Below, piece by piece: positions 54,795 through 64,000 of a DNA stretch of 64,000 nucleotides. The stretch comes from Oceanobacillus caeni. Lineage in GTDB: Bacteria; Bacillota; Bacilli; Bacillales; Amphibacillaceae. The stretch's first letter is position 1; each line of letters opens with the position of its first letter. The notes under the pieces are model-generated. The model saw nothing but the letters and a program-made list of their open reading frames with translations. It was not told the DNA's origin and did not search any database. A program made the translations under genes and the position numbers. The stretch is taken from NCBI RefSeq assembly GCF_019037185.1, contig NZ_JAHHXM010000004.1, forward strand, positions 1-64,000, given 5' to 3'.

Positions 54795-56096
54795 ATGAGG
54801 AGAAAGTATCGCTTTAGTTTACGCTTGAAATTGGTTTTATTCATTACGATATTAGCTATGATTACGTATGGAACAAGTGCCTTTTTCATTTATATTTTAT
54901 ATGACTATGTACGAATGTATATACAGATACCGTTGCATTGGTATACCATTCTCACCTTATTTGGTGGAGTATTTTGGTCTGGTCTTTTAGCCTTTTTTGC
55001 AGCCTTTCTTATTACAAAACCATTGGAAAAGTTGTCAGAAATCGCCTCAGAGGCAGCGAACGGAAATTTAAATCAGGAAGTTCCCATTCCAAGCTCAGAT
55101 GATGAAATCAGGGATCTAAGTGTTTCTGTGAATACGATGCTTAAAAATCTAAACCAAATCGTTCTTGATATTAATAAAAACTTTCAATATACAAACGAAG
55201 CGGTATTACTAATGAAAGAGACCTCCAATCAATCCACTGAGCATTCTCAAGCAATTAGTACGGCTATAGATGAGATTTCTAGTGGAGCGGAGCAATCAGC
55301 TGGGGCGATTCAAAGTACGGCAGAGTCTGTGGAAATGGCTACGGATTTGGCTGCGAAGGTTCAAGATAAGGCTAAACAATCTAAAGAAAAATCAATTACA
55401 ATGCTACAAACATTAAAGGAAAGTAAACTTGTTTTTCACCAATTAGTAGATGGGATTAATCTACTGGCAACTGAACAAGTTGCTTCATTAAAAGATGTTG
55501 AACATTTGCAGCGAAATGCAAAACAAGTAGAATCTATTGTTTCTATGGTTGGAGAAATCGCTGGGCAGACAAATCTGCTTGCACTAAATGCATCGATTGA
55601 AGCGGCTAGGGCTGGCGAGCATGGTCGGGGCTTTTCAGTTGTTGCAGAGGAAATTCGCAAGTTAGCAGACGAAAGTGCGAAGGCGGTAGAAAACATTTCT
55701 AGCTTAATTTCTTCTATTCAACGTGATGTTCAACTTGTTGTAAATAAGATCAATGGGAATGTTGAAGTTGCGAAGAAAGAATCAAATAATGGGAAAAAGA
55801 CCAATGAAGCGATTAGTCAAATGGAAGAATCCGTTAATGACGTTGCGGAGGAAATTGGTAACATATCGGGATTAGTAGATAATCAATTACAGCTAATCCA
55901 AAATACAGTTAGACAATCACAAGAAGTTGCGGCGATTGCCGAAGAAACTTCGGCAGGAGCAGAAGAAGTTAATGCTGCCGTACAAGAACAATCTGCTATA
56001 ATAGATAAAGTAGAACAATTGTCTTATAATATAGAAGTGCATGCGCAACAATTAAATCAACAAATACATCAATTTCAAGTGAAAGAGGATGTTTAA
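54795..56096 (+). CDS. Methyl-accepting chemotaxis protein without an extracellular sensor domain
   Basis: 433 aa. Two membrane helices (about 11-35 and 46-72) are separated by only some 10 residues. A HAMP domain ([42 protein letters not shown], about 74-125) and the long coiled-coil signalling domain follow. Its tip is [47 protein letters not shown]. It should couple to CheA/CheW. With no periplasmic module it may sense membrane state or an intracellular cue. It lies 15 bp after ywlE, replacing rpiB of the B. subtilis order. Confidence 0.93.
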   Translation: MRRKYRFSLRLKLVLFITILAMITYGTSAFFIYILYDYVRMYIQIPLHWYTILTLFGGVFWSGLLAFFAAFLITKPLEKLSEIASEAANGNLNQEVPIPSSDDEIRDLSVSVNTMLKNLNQIVLDINKNFQYTNEAVLLMKETSNQSTEHSQAISTAIDEISSGAEQSAGAIQSTAESVEMATDLAAKVQDKAKQSKEKSITMLQTLKESKLVFHQLVDGINLLATEQVASLKDVEHLQRNAKQVESIVSMVGEIAGQTNLLALNASIEAARAGEHGRGFSVVAEEIRKLADESAKAVENISSLISSIQRDVQLVVNKINGNVEVAKKESNNGKKTNEAISQMEESVNDVAEEIGNISGLVDNQLQLIQNTVRQSQEVAAIAEETSAGAEEVNAAVQEQSAIIDKVEQLSYNIEVHAQQLNQQIHQFQVKEDV

Positions 56097-56120
56097 AAAG
56101 TCCGGTAAAAATGAGGCTGT
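56088..56120 (+). repeat. Left end of the GTTCAAAAAG element after mcp
   Basis: GAGGATGTTTAAAAAGTCCG followed by GTAAAAATGA matches the left ends at 30908 and 32462. It overlaps the mcp stop and runs into the terminator; no right end is present. Confidence 0.5.
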
Positions 56121-56152
56121 TTCAAGGCTAGACCTTGGGACAGCCTCATTAT
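56107..56152 (+). terminator. Terminator of ywlE-mcp
   Basis: AATGAGGCTGT ... ACAGCCTCATT with inner CAAGG/CCTTG pairing. A weak TATAAAAT follows rather than a T-run. Confidence 0.6.
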
Positions 56153-56187
56153 AAAATGAATTTTAAAATAGTGGAGAGGTGAACGAT

Positions 56188-56751
56188 GTGGGGAATGACA
56201 TTCAAAACATTCAACAAAATATAAGTGAAATTGTTCAGGAATGGGTAGAGAGTGGACATCTTCATGATGGAGATATCTTTGTCATTGGTTGTTCAACGAG
56301 TGAAGTTGCTGGGAAACATATAGGAACTTCTGGTAGTGAGGAAATAGCAAGTGCTATTTTTACAGGAATGAAGGAGTTGAAGGAAAAAACCGGAGTTTCG
56401 TTGGCCTTTCAATGTTGTGAGCATTTAAATCGTGCCCTTGTGGTAGAACGGAAAACATTACAAGCCTCTAATTTGGAAGAAGTTGCTGTTGTCCCAGTAC
56501 CAAAAGCAGGTGGCTCTATGGCTGCATTTGCCTTTAAACATATGGATGATCCTGTCGTTGTCGAACAAATTACAGCAAATACGGGAATCGATATTGGGGA
56601 AACGATGATTGGAATGCATCTGAAACATGTTGCGGTTCCATTACGTTTAAAACAACGCTTTATTGGTGAAGCGAGGGTTACGGCAGCATATTCAAGACCA
56701 AAATTAATTGGTGGAATCCGGGCAAATTATGAGAATACAAGAGTAAAATAA
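56188..56751 (+). CDS. ywlG: YwlG family protein (UPF0340/TIGR01440)
   Basis: 187 aa conserved protein of unknown function. GDIFVIGCSTSEVAGKHIGTSGSEEIASAIF, FQCCEHLNRALVVERKTL and VPVPKAGGSMAAFAFKHMDDPVVVE define the family. The cysteine-rich FQCCEH motif looks like a potential active or metal site; nothing more can be said. AGAGGTG lies 6 nt before the GTG at 56188; another GTG at 56179 falls inside that site. Position just before glyA is conserved. Confidence 0.88.
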   Translation: MGNDIQNIQQNISEIVQEWVESGHLHDGDIFVIGCSTSEVAGKHIGTSGSEEIASAIFTGMKELKEKTGVSLAFQCCEHLNRALVVERKTLQASNLEEVAVVPVPKAGGSMAAFAFKHMDDPVVVEQITANTGIDIGETMIGMHLKHVAVPLRLKQRFIGEARVTAAYSRPKLIGGIRANYENTRVK

Positions 56752-56923
56752 AAAGGAAATACTGTTTTTTCGTGGTTAATGTGCGGATTTTTATGAAATG
56801 GATGAATCGTCATTGTCTATATTATAAAATTACTATTTAAAAATCGAACAATACACGTTACAATAGAAACATAATTTTTAAAAAAGTGAATGATGGAAAA
56901 AATCTCACTAGGAGGCTAAAGAA

Positions 56924-58162
56924 ATGGACCAGGTAATCAAGCACGATCCGGAATTATATCAAGCGATTAAAGATGAAGGGCAACGTCAAAAAGATAAAAT
57001 TGAACTAATTGCATCAGAAAACTTTGTATCGGAAGCTGTAATGGAAGCGATGGGTACAGTTTTAACGAATAAATACGCGGAAGGTTACCCAGGAAAAAGA
57101 TATTATGGTGGTTGTGAATTCGTAGACGTTGCAGAAGACATCGCACGTGACAGAGCCAAAAAATTATTCGGTGCTGAACATGCTAACGTGCAACCACATT
57201 CAGGTTCGCAAGCAAATATGGGTGTATACTTCGCTGTTTTGGAACCAGGTGATACAGTTCTAGGTATGAATTTAAACCATGGTGGTCACTTAACACATGG
57301 AAGCCCTGTTAATTTTAGTGGAAAACTTTACAATTTTGAGGAATACGGTGTAGACAAAGAAACAGAACAAATTGATTACGATGCGCTTTTAGAAAAAGCA
57401 AAAGAAGTGAAACCGAAATTAATCATTGCTGGTGCAAGTGCATATTCTCGTATCATTGATTTTAAAAAGTTCCGCGAAATTGCAGATGAAGTTGGAGCAT
57501 ATTTAATGGTGGATATGGCACACATTGCTGGATTAGTTGCAGCAGATCTTCATCCCAACCCAGTACCATATGCTGATTTCGTAACGACAACAACTCATAA
57601 AACATTACGCGGACCACGTGGTGGTATGATTTTATGTAAAGAAAAATATGCAAAAATGATTGATAAATCCATTTTCCCTGGTATTCAAGGTGGACCATTA
57701 ATGCATATCATTGCGGCGAAAGCGGTATGCTTTAAAGAGGCTTTATCAGATGAATTCAAGGAATATGCTGGACAAATCATTAAAAATGCTAAAGCGTTCA
57801 GTGATGCATTTATCGAAGAAGGATTACGTATTGTTTCAGGTGGAACCGACAACCATTTATTATTAGTTGATGTGACTCCACTTGGGCTTACAGGAAAAGA
57901 AGCGGAACACATTCTTGATGAAATTGGAATTACAACAAATAAAAACACGATCCCATTTGACACAAACAGTCCGTTCGTAACTAGTGGTGTTCGTATGGGT
58001 ACTGCTGCAGTTACTTCTCGTGGATTCGGCGAAGAAGAAATGAAAGAAGTAGCAGCTATTATTGCGAAAACATTGAAAAATCATGAAGATGAAGCTGTAT
58101 TAAATGAAGCGAGAGAACGTGTGAATGCTATAACAGCTAATTTTCCATTGTACGAAAAATAA
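56924..58162 (+). CDS. glyA: Serine hydroxymethyltransferase
   Basis: 412 aa PLP enzyme interconverting serine and glycine with tetrahydrofolate, the main source of one-carbon units. [71 protein letters not shown] and the PLP lysine in [17 protein letters not shown] are intact. It ends [13 protein letters not shown]...[17 protein letters not shown] lies about 8 nt before the ATG. Monocistronic, with its own terminator. Confidence 0.98.
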   Translation: MDQVIKHDPELYQAIKDEGQRQKDKIELIASENFVSEAVMEAMGTVLTNKYAEGYPGKRYYGGCEFVDVAEDIARDRAKKLFGAEHANVQPHSGSQANMGVYFAVLEPGDTVLGMNLNHGGHLTHGSPVNFSGKLYNFEEYGVDKETEQIDYDALLEKAKEVKPKLIIAGASAYSRIIDFKKFREIADEVGAYLMVDMAHIAGLVAADLHPNPVPYADFVTTTTHKTLRGPRGGMILCKEKYAKMIDKSIFPGIQGGPLMHIIAAKAVCFKEALSDEFKEYAGQIIKNAKAFSDAFIEEGLRIVSGGTDNHLLLVDVTPLGLTGKEAEHILDEIGITTNKNTIPFDTNSPFVTSGVRMGTAAVTSRGFGEEEMKEVAAIIAKTLKNHEDEAVLNEARERVNAITANFPLYEK

Positions 58163-58170
58163 TTGATTTG

Positions 58171-58208
58171 AAAGATGTTCCTTAACATGTTGGGGAGCAT
58201 CTTTTTTT
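58171..58208 (+). terminator. Terminator of glyA
   Basis: AAAGATGTTCC / GGAGCATCTTT with a T8 run. Confidence 0.85.
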
Positions 58209-58235
58209 GGTTATATACTTATGGGATGCCGGTGT

Positions 58236-58320
58236 GTAGTGAAATTACTGATATCGAGTGCGGGAACCGCTGATAAGAGTAGTGTGATTGCTGATATTTG
58301 AAGTGTGAATACCAATTCAA
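58236..58320. repeat. Degenerate ~21-bp repeats related to the 41-bp array
   Basis: CTGATATC at 58248, CTGATAAG at 58270 and CTGATATT at 58291, spaced 22 and 21 bp, with AGTG-type linkers like those at 17.07-17.33 kb. A fourth, worn unit follows near 58313. Confidence 0.55.
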
Positions 58321-58454
58321 GCTAGCGAACCTAATTAACCTTAGAAAAAATACTGAAAAAATACTCTTTTCGACATTATTCCGCAAAGCTTGAATCCCTA
58401 TCATTTTTTAAGTACAATTTGATAGAATGAAAATTGAAGGAGTGAACGGAAAGT

Positions 58455-59084
58455 ATGGGCAATGTATTCGTTTTGGATCATCCATTAATTCAACATAAAT
58501 TAACGTATATTCGAAATAAAAACACTGGTACAAAGGAATTTAGAGAGCTTGTTGATGAAGTTGCAATGTTAATGGCTTTTGAAATTACAAGAGACCTACC
58601 ATTAGAAGAAGTAGATGTAGACACACCAGTTATGAATGCAAAAGCGAAGATACTAGCTGGGAAAAAGATTGGACTTGTCCCCATTTTACGTGCAGGATTA
58701 GGAATGGTTGATGGAATGCGTAAACTAATCCCAGCGGCAAAAGTAGGACATGTTGGACTGTATCGCGACCCAGAAACATTGCAACCTGTAGAGTATTACA
58801 TTAAATTGCCTTCTGATATTGAAGAACGTGAACTAATTGTAATTGATCCAATGCTTGCCACAGGTGGTTCAGCAAACGATGCTATCCACTCATTGAAAAA
58901 ACGCGGAGCAAAAAATATTCGTCTTATGTGCATAGTAGCAGCCCCTGAAGGTGTAGAAGTGATTAAGAAAGAGCATCCGGATGTAGATATTTACTTAGCA
59001 GCATTAGATGAAGGACTTGATGATCACGGTTATATCGTGCCAGGACTTGGTGACGCAGGAGATAGGTTGTTCGGAACAAAATAA
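58455..59084 (+). CDS. upp: Uracil phosphoribosyltransferase
   Basis: 209 aa. It converts uracil and PRPP to UMP in salvage. [31 protein letters not shown] (PRPP-binding loop) and the C-terminal uracil-recognition [22 protein letters not shown]-like end are intact. GGAGTGAAC precedes the ATG. Position between glyA and atpI is conserved. Confidence 0.98.
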   Translation: MGNVFVLDHPLIQHKLTYIRNKNTGTKEFRELVDEVAMLMAFEITRDLPLEEVDVDTPVMNAKAKILAGKKIGLVPILRAGLGMVDGMRKLIPAAKVGHVGLYRDPETLQPVEYYIKLPSDIEERELIVIDPMLATGGSANDAIHSLKKRGAKNIRLMCIVAAPEGVEVIKKEHPDVDIYLAALDEGLDDHGYIVPGLGDAGDRLFGTK

Positions 59085-59093
59085 AAAACATGA

Positions 59094-59126
59094 AAAAAGC
59101 TGTTATGTAAGTAGCAGCTTTTTCTG
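59094..59126 (+). terminator. Terminator of upp
   Basis: AAAAAGCTG / CAGCTTTTT around TTATGTAAGTAG. Confidence 0.8.
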
Positions 59127-59144
59127 TAGCCGATATATTCAGAC

Positions 59145-59157
59145 TGTTTAGTAAACA
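59145..59157. promoter_or_regulatory. Palindrome before the toxin-antitoxin promoter
   Basis: TGTTTAGTAAACA, a perfect 6+1+6 palindrome directly upstream of the -35 box. It is a candidate site for autoregulation by the antitoxin; inference only. Confidence 0.4.
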
Positions 59158-59186
59158 TTGCAATATAGTGTATAGGGTTATATAAT
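59158..59186 (+). promoter_or_regulatory. Promoter of the toxin-antitoxin pair
   Basis: TTGCAA (59158-59163), 17-bp spacer, TATAAT (59181-59186). Confidence 0.7.
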
Positions 59187-59224
59187 TAAAACAATACTAA
59201 ACCAAAAAAGTTGGGGGTAATAAA

Positions 59225-59500
59225 ATGCATATTAGATCTTCAGCTAATCTTAAAGAAAATTACAAACAAATTTCAGAATTAGCTCATCAAAAGGCTGAAC
59301 CAATATACATTACAGACAATGGAGAAGAAGACCTTGTGTTAATGAGTGTAGACGCGTTTGAGAAAAGAAAAGCCATAATTGAATTAAAGGAAAAATTATT
59401 AATTGCGGAGGAACAACGTTTATCTGGAGAACCATCCATACCACTTCACATTGCCAAAAATAGAATAAAGGAAAAGATAGATGAAAAGTTACAAAGTTGA
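59225..59500 (+). CDS. Antitoxin of the Phd/YefM family
   Basis: 91 aa. The N-terminal Phd/YefM fold MHIRSSANLKENYKQISELAHQKAEPIYITDNGEEDLVLMSVDAFEKRK would bind DNA. The C-terminal helices (about 50-91) should wrap the toxin. GGGGGTAA precedes the ATG, and the 3' end overlaps the toxin gene by 20 bp. It neutralises the co-encoded RelE/ParE-type protein and probably represses the operon. Confidence 0.88.
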   Translation: MHIRSSANLKENYKQISELAHQKAEPIYITDNGEEDLVLMSVDAFEKRKAIIELKEKLLIAEEQRLSGEPSIPLHIAKNRIKEKIDEKLQS

Positions 59501-59792
59501 GCTATCGCTTGAGGCGAATAGAGATTTAGATGCTATATTTGATTATATTTTGCTTCATAACTCTCAGGCTGCGTATGAGATGTTAAATAAGATTTTTAGT
59601 TCGTTGGAGCAACTTTCTCACTTCCCTGAATTGGGTGCAGAGGTAAGGGGGCTTGAACTAAGTACTTACCAATTTAGAATGTTAGTTATAAAACCATATT
59701 TGGCATTCTATAGGATTTTTGATAATAAGGTATATGTATATCGTGTATTACATGCATCTCAAGATTATATTAGTATCTTCACCTCAAACTAA
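59481..59792 (+). CDS. RelE/ParE-superfamily toxin
   Basis: 103 aa. YKVELSLEANRDLDAIFDYILLHNSQAAYEMLNKIFSSLEQLSHFPELGAEVRG and YRIFDNKVYVYRVLHASQDYISIF are the ParE/RelE helix-hairpin-sheet pattern. Whether it cuts mRNA on the ribosome or inhibits gyrase cannot be told from sequence. It overlaps the antitoxin gene, as usual for type II modules. Confidence 0.88.
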   Translation: MKSYKVELSLEANRDLDAIFDYILLHNSQAAYEMLNKIFSSLEQLSHFPELGAEVRGLELSTYQFRMLVIKPYLAFYRIFDNKVYVYRVLHASQDYISIFTSN

Positions 59793-59882
59793 ACAAACAA
59801 AATCCACTATAAACATCCACATTCACTGCATAATTCCCTATTACTTTACAGAAACTACCTGTAAAAAGGGGAACTCCATTTT

Positions 59883-62096
59883 ATGTATCGTTTGATCTTC
59901 TTACTTTTACTTATAAGCTTATTTAATATTTTCCAACCCCAAGTATCACTGGCGGAAGAAGAAAAAAAGGTAGATTCAATTATTATAGAGGTTGAGGGAG
60001 ACCCTGAAGAGCGGAAAGAATATATTGAGAAAAATTACCCCTTTATTGATGTCGTAGCAACATATGAATTGCTTTTTAATGGGGTGGCGTTACAAGGAAA
60101 ACCACGAAACTTAGAGAAATTGGAATCACTCGAATTTATTAGGGCGATTCATACGGTTCAAACTTATGAGGCTTTACCTTATTTCAAAGCAAATCAAACT
60201 CTTAGGCAATCGTATGAGGGATTAAAAGAGAAAAAATCTGATGTCATTCCTTCTGACTTAAATGATACGGAATACACAGGAAAAGGAATTAAAGTTGGTG
60301 TTGTGGATACCGGTATTGATTACAACCACCCGGATCTTTCTAATAATTACAAAGCCGGATATGACTTAGTAGACCTTGATGAAGATCCAATGGAAACATT
60401 GAAAGAAGAGGGTATCCCGACTATTCATGGCTCTCATGTTGCAGGTATTATCGCAGCGGATGGTGATTTGAAAGGTGTTGCACCGGATGCGGAAATCTAT
60501 TCATACCGTGCCCTAGGACCAGGGGGGGCTGGAACATCTGTACAAGTACTGGCTGCAATGGAGCAGGCTGTAAAAGATGATGTGGATGTATTGAATCTAT
60601 CTTTGGGTAATTCGGTAAATGGGCCTGATTATCCAACGAGTGTAGCGGTGAACCGTGCCGTTGAACTTGGTGTACCTGTCGTTATTGCAAATGGAAATAG
60701 TGGGCCAAATCATTGGACCGTTGGAGCTCCTGCAACCGCATCAAAAGCATTCTCAGTTGGTGCTTCTACCAATCCGCAAAAAATACCTTATCTTGTGGAA
60801 CCGAAGTCGAATCGGCCTTTTCTTATTCAAGTAATGATGGGGTCTGTTCCTTGGGACTTTGAAAGGTCCCACCAAATTGTAAAAGATACAGAAAAGGAAA
60901 ATATGTACGGTAAAATTGCTTTATTACAACGAAGCGATATTCCTTTTTATGATTTGGCAAAGGAAGCGGAAGAAAAAGGAGCAGAGGCTGTTTTAATTGC
61001 AAATAATGAAGATGACATGATTAGTGGATCCATTGATACGGGGGAAGAACCAATCAAAATTCCTGTTGCGATGATTTCCAAAGAAGATGGGGAATGGCTA
61101 AATAAACTAGTAGCCAAGGATTCTGTTTACCTTGAAACAGCTTATCAACAGGTGGATACAACAATTGCTCCTTTCAGCTCTAGGGGGCCAGTAACAGTGA
61201 ATTGGGATATTAAGCCAGATATATTAGCACCGGGGACGAACATATTAAGTACTGTTCCAGGGGGATATCAATCTTTACAAGGGACAAGTATGGCTGCGCC
61301 TCATGTTGCTGGAGTTATCGCATTAATAAAAGAAGCACATCCAAATTGGACTACCGAACAAATTTATGGAGCAATCGAAACGACTGCTATACCATTGAAG
61401 GATGAGGAAGGAAATCTTTTTGATCCAATCGTTCAAGGGATGGGCGAAATTCAACCGAGTGATGCAATTGAAACAGATGCCATTATTCATGGGGCGAAGC
61501 TATCCTTTGGCAAAATAGAAAAATATAATGAAACAAAAATGGTTCAAGTCAAAATAGAAAATAAAACTAATCAAGATCAAACCTATTATTTTGATATACC
61601 AAAGAAACAAAAAGGAATCACTTGGGAATTACCGCAAACATTTACAGTAAAGAAACAAGAAACGAAGACATTCCCCATAAAATTAACGATAACAAGTCCT
61701 CAAGTTGAGGAAGGTTTACAACAAGGATGGTTGCAATTAAATAGGAAGGATAGTGAACAGTCCTATCAATTACCGTATTTATTTATTAATCAAACTACGG
61801 ATAATCCAAAGGCAATGGGATTTCAATTTGCTTTAAAACCTTTTTCGGAGGATTCTTATACGTATCAATTATACGTCACGGAACCTGCTAAAAAAGTGAA
61901 AGTAGATTTGTATGATCCACAGACACTACTCTTTGACCGAACGTTATTAACAACGGAAGAATTACAAACGGGGATGAATGAAGGGGAAATGAAGAAAAAA
62001 GAAATCGGAAATCCAGGAAATTACCTGGCAATTATAACGGTCTATTTAGAAGATGGAACGTATGAAAGTTATGAAACAATAATAATGATTGAATAA
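59883..62096 (+). CDS. Secreted subtilisin-like serine protease (Vpr-like)
   Basis: 737 aa S8 protease. Signal peptide about 1-24. Inhibitor_I9 propeptide spans about 32-95. The catalytic triad is Asp142 (VGVVDTGIDYNHPDL), His182 (HGSHVAGIIA) and Ser469 (GTSMAAPHVAG). A protease-associated (PA) domain is inserted at about 310-430, and a beta-rich C-terminal part (540-737) follows. This is the minor extracellular protease Vpr plan, slightly shorter than B. subtilis Vpr (about 806 aa). The AAAGGGG site lies 12 nt before the ATG. It may help degrade extracellular protein or process bacteriocins; role inferred from the family. Confidence 0.92.
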   Translation: MYRLIFLLLLISLFNIFQPQVSLAEEEKKVDSIIIEVEGDPEERKEYIEKNYPFIDVVATYELLFNGVALQGKPRNLEKLESLEFIRAIHTVQTYEALPYFKANQTLRQSYEGLKEKKSDVIPSDLNDTEYTGKGIKVGVVDTGIDYNHPDLSNNYKAGYDLVDLDEDPMETLKEEGIPTIHGSHVAGIIAADGDLKGVAPDAEIYSYRALGPGGAGTSVQVLAAMEQAVKDDVDVLNLSLGNSVNGPDYPTSVAVNRAVELGVPVVIANGNSGPNHWTVGAPATASKAFSVGASTNPQKIPYLVEPKSNRPFLIQVMMGSVPWDFERSHQIVKDTEKENMYGKIALLQRSDIPFYDLAKEAEEKGAEAVLIANNEDDMISGSIDTGEEPIKIPVAMISKEDGEWLNKLVAKDSVYLETAYQQVDTTIAPFSSRGPVTVNWDIKPDILAPGTNILSTVPGGYQSLQGTSMAAPHVAGVIALIKEAHPNWTTEQIYGAIETTAIPLKDEEGNLFDPIVQGMGEIQPSDAIETDAIIHGAKLSFGKIEKYNETKMVQVKIENKTNQDQTYYFDIPKKQKGITWELPQTFTVKKQETKTFPIKLTITSPQVEEGLQQGWLQLNRKDSEQSYQLPYLFINQTTDNPKAMGFQFALKPFSEDSYTYQLYVTEPAKKVKVDLYDPQTLLFDRTLLTTEELQTGMNEGEMKKKEIGNPGNYLAIITVYLEDGTYESYETIIMIE

Positions 62097-62100
62097 AAAC

Positions 62101-62125
62101 AAAGGCGCAAGCGCCCGGTAAGGGA
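62101..62125. repeat. Short GGCGCAAGCGCC hairpin element
   Basis: AAAGGCGCAAGCGCCCGGTA begins at 62101, just after the protease stop. A similar AAAGGCGTAAGCCCCCTTA occurs at about 32783. Likely a small dispersed Bacillaceae repeat. Confidence 0.4.
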
Positions 62126-62151
62126 CGTACGTTTCTTTCCTCCCTATTAAA

Positions 62152-62199
62152 AAGGACCAATCAAGAGGGTTAAAACACTCTTTTGATTGGTCTTTTTTT
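62152..62199 (+). terminator. Terminator of the protease gene
   Basis: AAGGACCAATCAAgAG ... CTCTTTTGATTGGTCTT with a T7 run. Confidence 0.9.
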
Positions 62200-62375
62200 G
62201 TTGAGTTCTTTCGTTCACAAATTTGTCAATAATAGTTCAAAAAAGACTTGGATTTAGCGACATCTTGATGCGGATGTTGTGGTACTATGATTGTAAAGAA
62301 AAGATGGGGGAAACACCTTGCAAAATAGAGCTTTTTTCTGTTGTTAAATTAATGCAAATTAACTTACAAAAGCGA

Positions 62376-62405
62376 TTGACAATGGTAGTCCTGCTAATGT
62401 AAACT
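62376..62405 (+). promoter_or_regulatory. Candidate atp operon promoter
   Basis: TTGACA (62376-62381), 18-bp spacer, TAAACT (62400-62405), about 235 bp before atpI. Confidence 0.4.
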
Positions 62406-62551
62406 AACTTAGTGTGGGATGGTAAGGTTTTCATTAAACAACATATAGATAGTGAAAACTCAAGTACATAGTATTCGCTTATCCTTACTGTCGTAAACAT
62501 GAAAAAAATGCTGAATAACAACGAATAATGGCAAATGATTCCCTAAAGATG

Positions 62552-62580
62552 TGTTCAAAAGAACTTTTTGAACAACTTCA
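62552..62580. repeat. Short GTTCAAAAG palindrome before atpI
   Basis: GTTCAAAAGAACTTTTTGAAC followed by AACTTC: nearly the same minimal palindrome as at 22554-22579, with the extended AACAACTTC edge of the murAB element. Confidence 0.55.
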
Positions 62581-62639
62581 CAAAAGGTTAGAGCAATCTG
62601 GGGCTTTAGACTAAGCATAAAGGAAATAGGAGAGAGAAA

Positions 62640-63029
62640 ATGTCAGAATATGAAAGTATGGTTCGACGACAACGTAAATGGATGCTCTATTTTCTGTCGA
62701 TATTAGTGCTAGGGGCTGGTTTTACACCATATACCCATGTTTTTAACGGTCTAATCTTAGGGTCAGCCATAAGCTTTTATAATTTATGGTTATTACAGCG
62801 AAAAACCGAAGCATTTGGTAAATCCGTTGTAGATACTGGCGCAGCTCGGAGTGGACTAGGAGTTTTTTCAAGACTGGCTGCAGTGGCGATTGGGATTTTA
62901 CTGGCACTACGTTATCAAGAGGTCTTCCATATTATGGGTGTAGCTATAGGGGTTTTATCTTCTTATCTTATTATTCTATTTGACATGATTCTAGAAATTA
63001 TCAAACAGAAGAAAGTGAAGGAATCGTAA
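62640..63029 (+). CDS. atpI: ATP synthase subunit I
   Basis: 129 aa with four predicted membrane helices. MSEYESMVRRQRKWMLYFLSILVLGAGFTPYTHVFNGLILGSAISFYNLWLLQRKTEAFGKS fits AtpI of Bacillaceae. It helps assemble the c-ring and may carry magnesium. AGGAGAGAG lies just before the ATG. First gene of the atp operon. Confidence 0.9.
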   Translation: MSEYESMVRRQRKWMLYFLSILVLGAGFTPYTHVFNGLILGSAISFYNLWLLQRKTEAFGKSVVDTGAARSGLGVFSRLAAVAIGILLALRYQEVFHIMGVAIGVLSSYLIILFDMILEIIKQKKVKES

Positions 63030-63138
63030 AGGTTACTCATATGATGGCAGACCTTTTTGCAGATTGGAGAAATGTTTCCTGCTGCAGTATAGATTGTCTA
63101 TCGGCAATCAAAGAGGTTTCTAGATACTATAAATCTGA

Positions 63139-63876
<738 letters not shown>

Positions 63877-63887
63877 TTAAGTGACTC

Positions 63888-63917
63888 AGCCAGTTTTAAT
63901 TTATCATTAAAATTGGA
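63888..63917 (+). other. Hairpin between atpB and atpE
   Basis: CCAGTTTTAAT / ATTAAAATTGG around TTATC, without a T-run. Intercistronic hairpins before atpE commonly raise relative expression of subunit c; role inferred. Confidence 0.45.
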
Positions 63918-63962
63918 AATAATAAAAAAATTAATATAAATTATCAAGGAGGAAATTATATT

Positions 63963-64000
63963 ATGGGAGCTTTAGCAGCAGCAATTGCAGTAGGTTTAGG
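63963..64000 (+). CDS. atpE: 5' end of ATP synthase F0 subunit c
   Basis: ATG at 63963 behind a strong AAGGAGGAAA. The visible MGALAAAIAVGLG is the start of the first helix of subunit c. It is truncated by the window edge and in the expected place after atpB. Confidence 0.9.
   Translation, partial: MGALAAAIAVGL

Overview
The window is a contiguous piece of a low-GC, endospore-forming Bacillaceae chromosome. Its gene order follows the Bacillus subtilis ywfO-to-atp segment closely: ywfO-ywgA-ywhD-pbpG-speE-speB-ywiB-argS-fadF, then rpoE-pyrG-spo0F-fbaA-ywjH-murAB-rho-rpmE-tdk, then prfA-prmC-spoIIR-ywlC-ywlD-ywlE-ywlG-glyA-upp-atpI-atpB-atpE. Sporulation genes (spo0F, spoIIR, pbpG) and Bacillus-type ribosome binding sites support this. 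I cannot name the species. No rRNA, tRNA or CRISPR locus was seen.

Layout. 1-10.1 kb: lipoate transfer, dNTPase-like HD protein, a sporulation PBP, spermidine synthesis (speE-speB), argS. 10.2-22.4 kb: an acyl-CoA and branched-chain degradation operon (fadF, thiolase, 3-hydroxyacyl-CoA dehydrogenase, two acyl-CoA dehydrogenases, meaB, a TetR regulator, and B12-dependent icmF). It is preceded by a promoter whose spacer carries a near-consensus FadR box. 22.6-36.5 kb: delta factor, CTP synthase with a CTP-sensing attenuator, an MFS transporter with a leader attenuator, a frameshifted IS91-type transposase, spo0F, glycolytic genes, murAB, rho, type-B L31 and tdk. 36.5-42.8 kb: an accessory block with a CdaR-like regulator facing glycerate kinase-KDG permease-LarA, then an ECF sigma/anti-sigma pair. 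43.4-49.3 kb: prfA-prmC, then a thiamin operon on the minus strand under a TPP riboswitch. 49.4-64 kb: SH3-amidase, spoIIR, ywlC, mntP, arginine phosphatase, MCP, ywlG, glyA, upp, a toxin-antitoxin pair, a Vpr-like protease and the start of the ATP synthase operon.

The signals least explained by ordinary annotation are non-coding. (i) Intergenic tandem arrays have units of 41 bp (two ~20.5-bp halves), 52 bp (hairpin-bearing, 8 copies) and 21 bp (7 copies), all close to whole numbers of DNA helical turns. Degenerate relatives of the 20- and 21-bp units occur elsewhere in the window, and the 52-bp hairpin core recurs as a single-copy terminator. (ii) A dispersed MITE-like family is bounded by GTTCAAAAAG-type inverted ends around murA, rpoE, mntP/ywlE, mcp and atpI. 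(iii) A dense cluster of DnaA boxes lies in front of and inside ywlC. (iv) Several RNA-level switches are visible: TPP, pyrG, the MFS leader, and a Shine-Dalgarno-sequestering hairpin before mntP.
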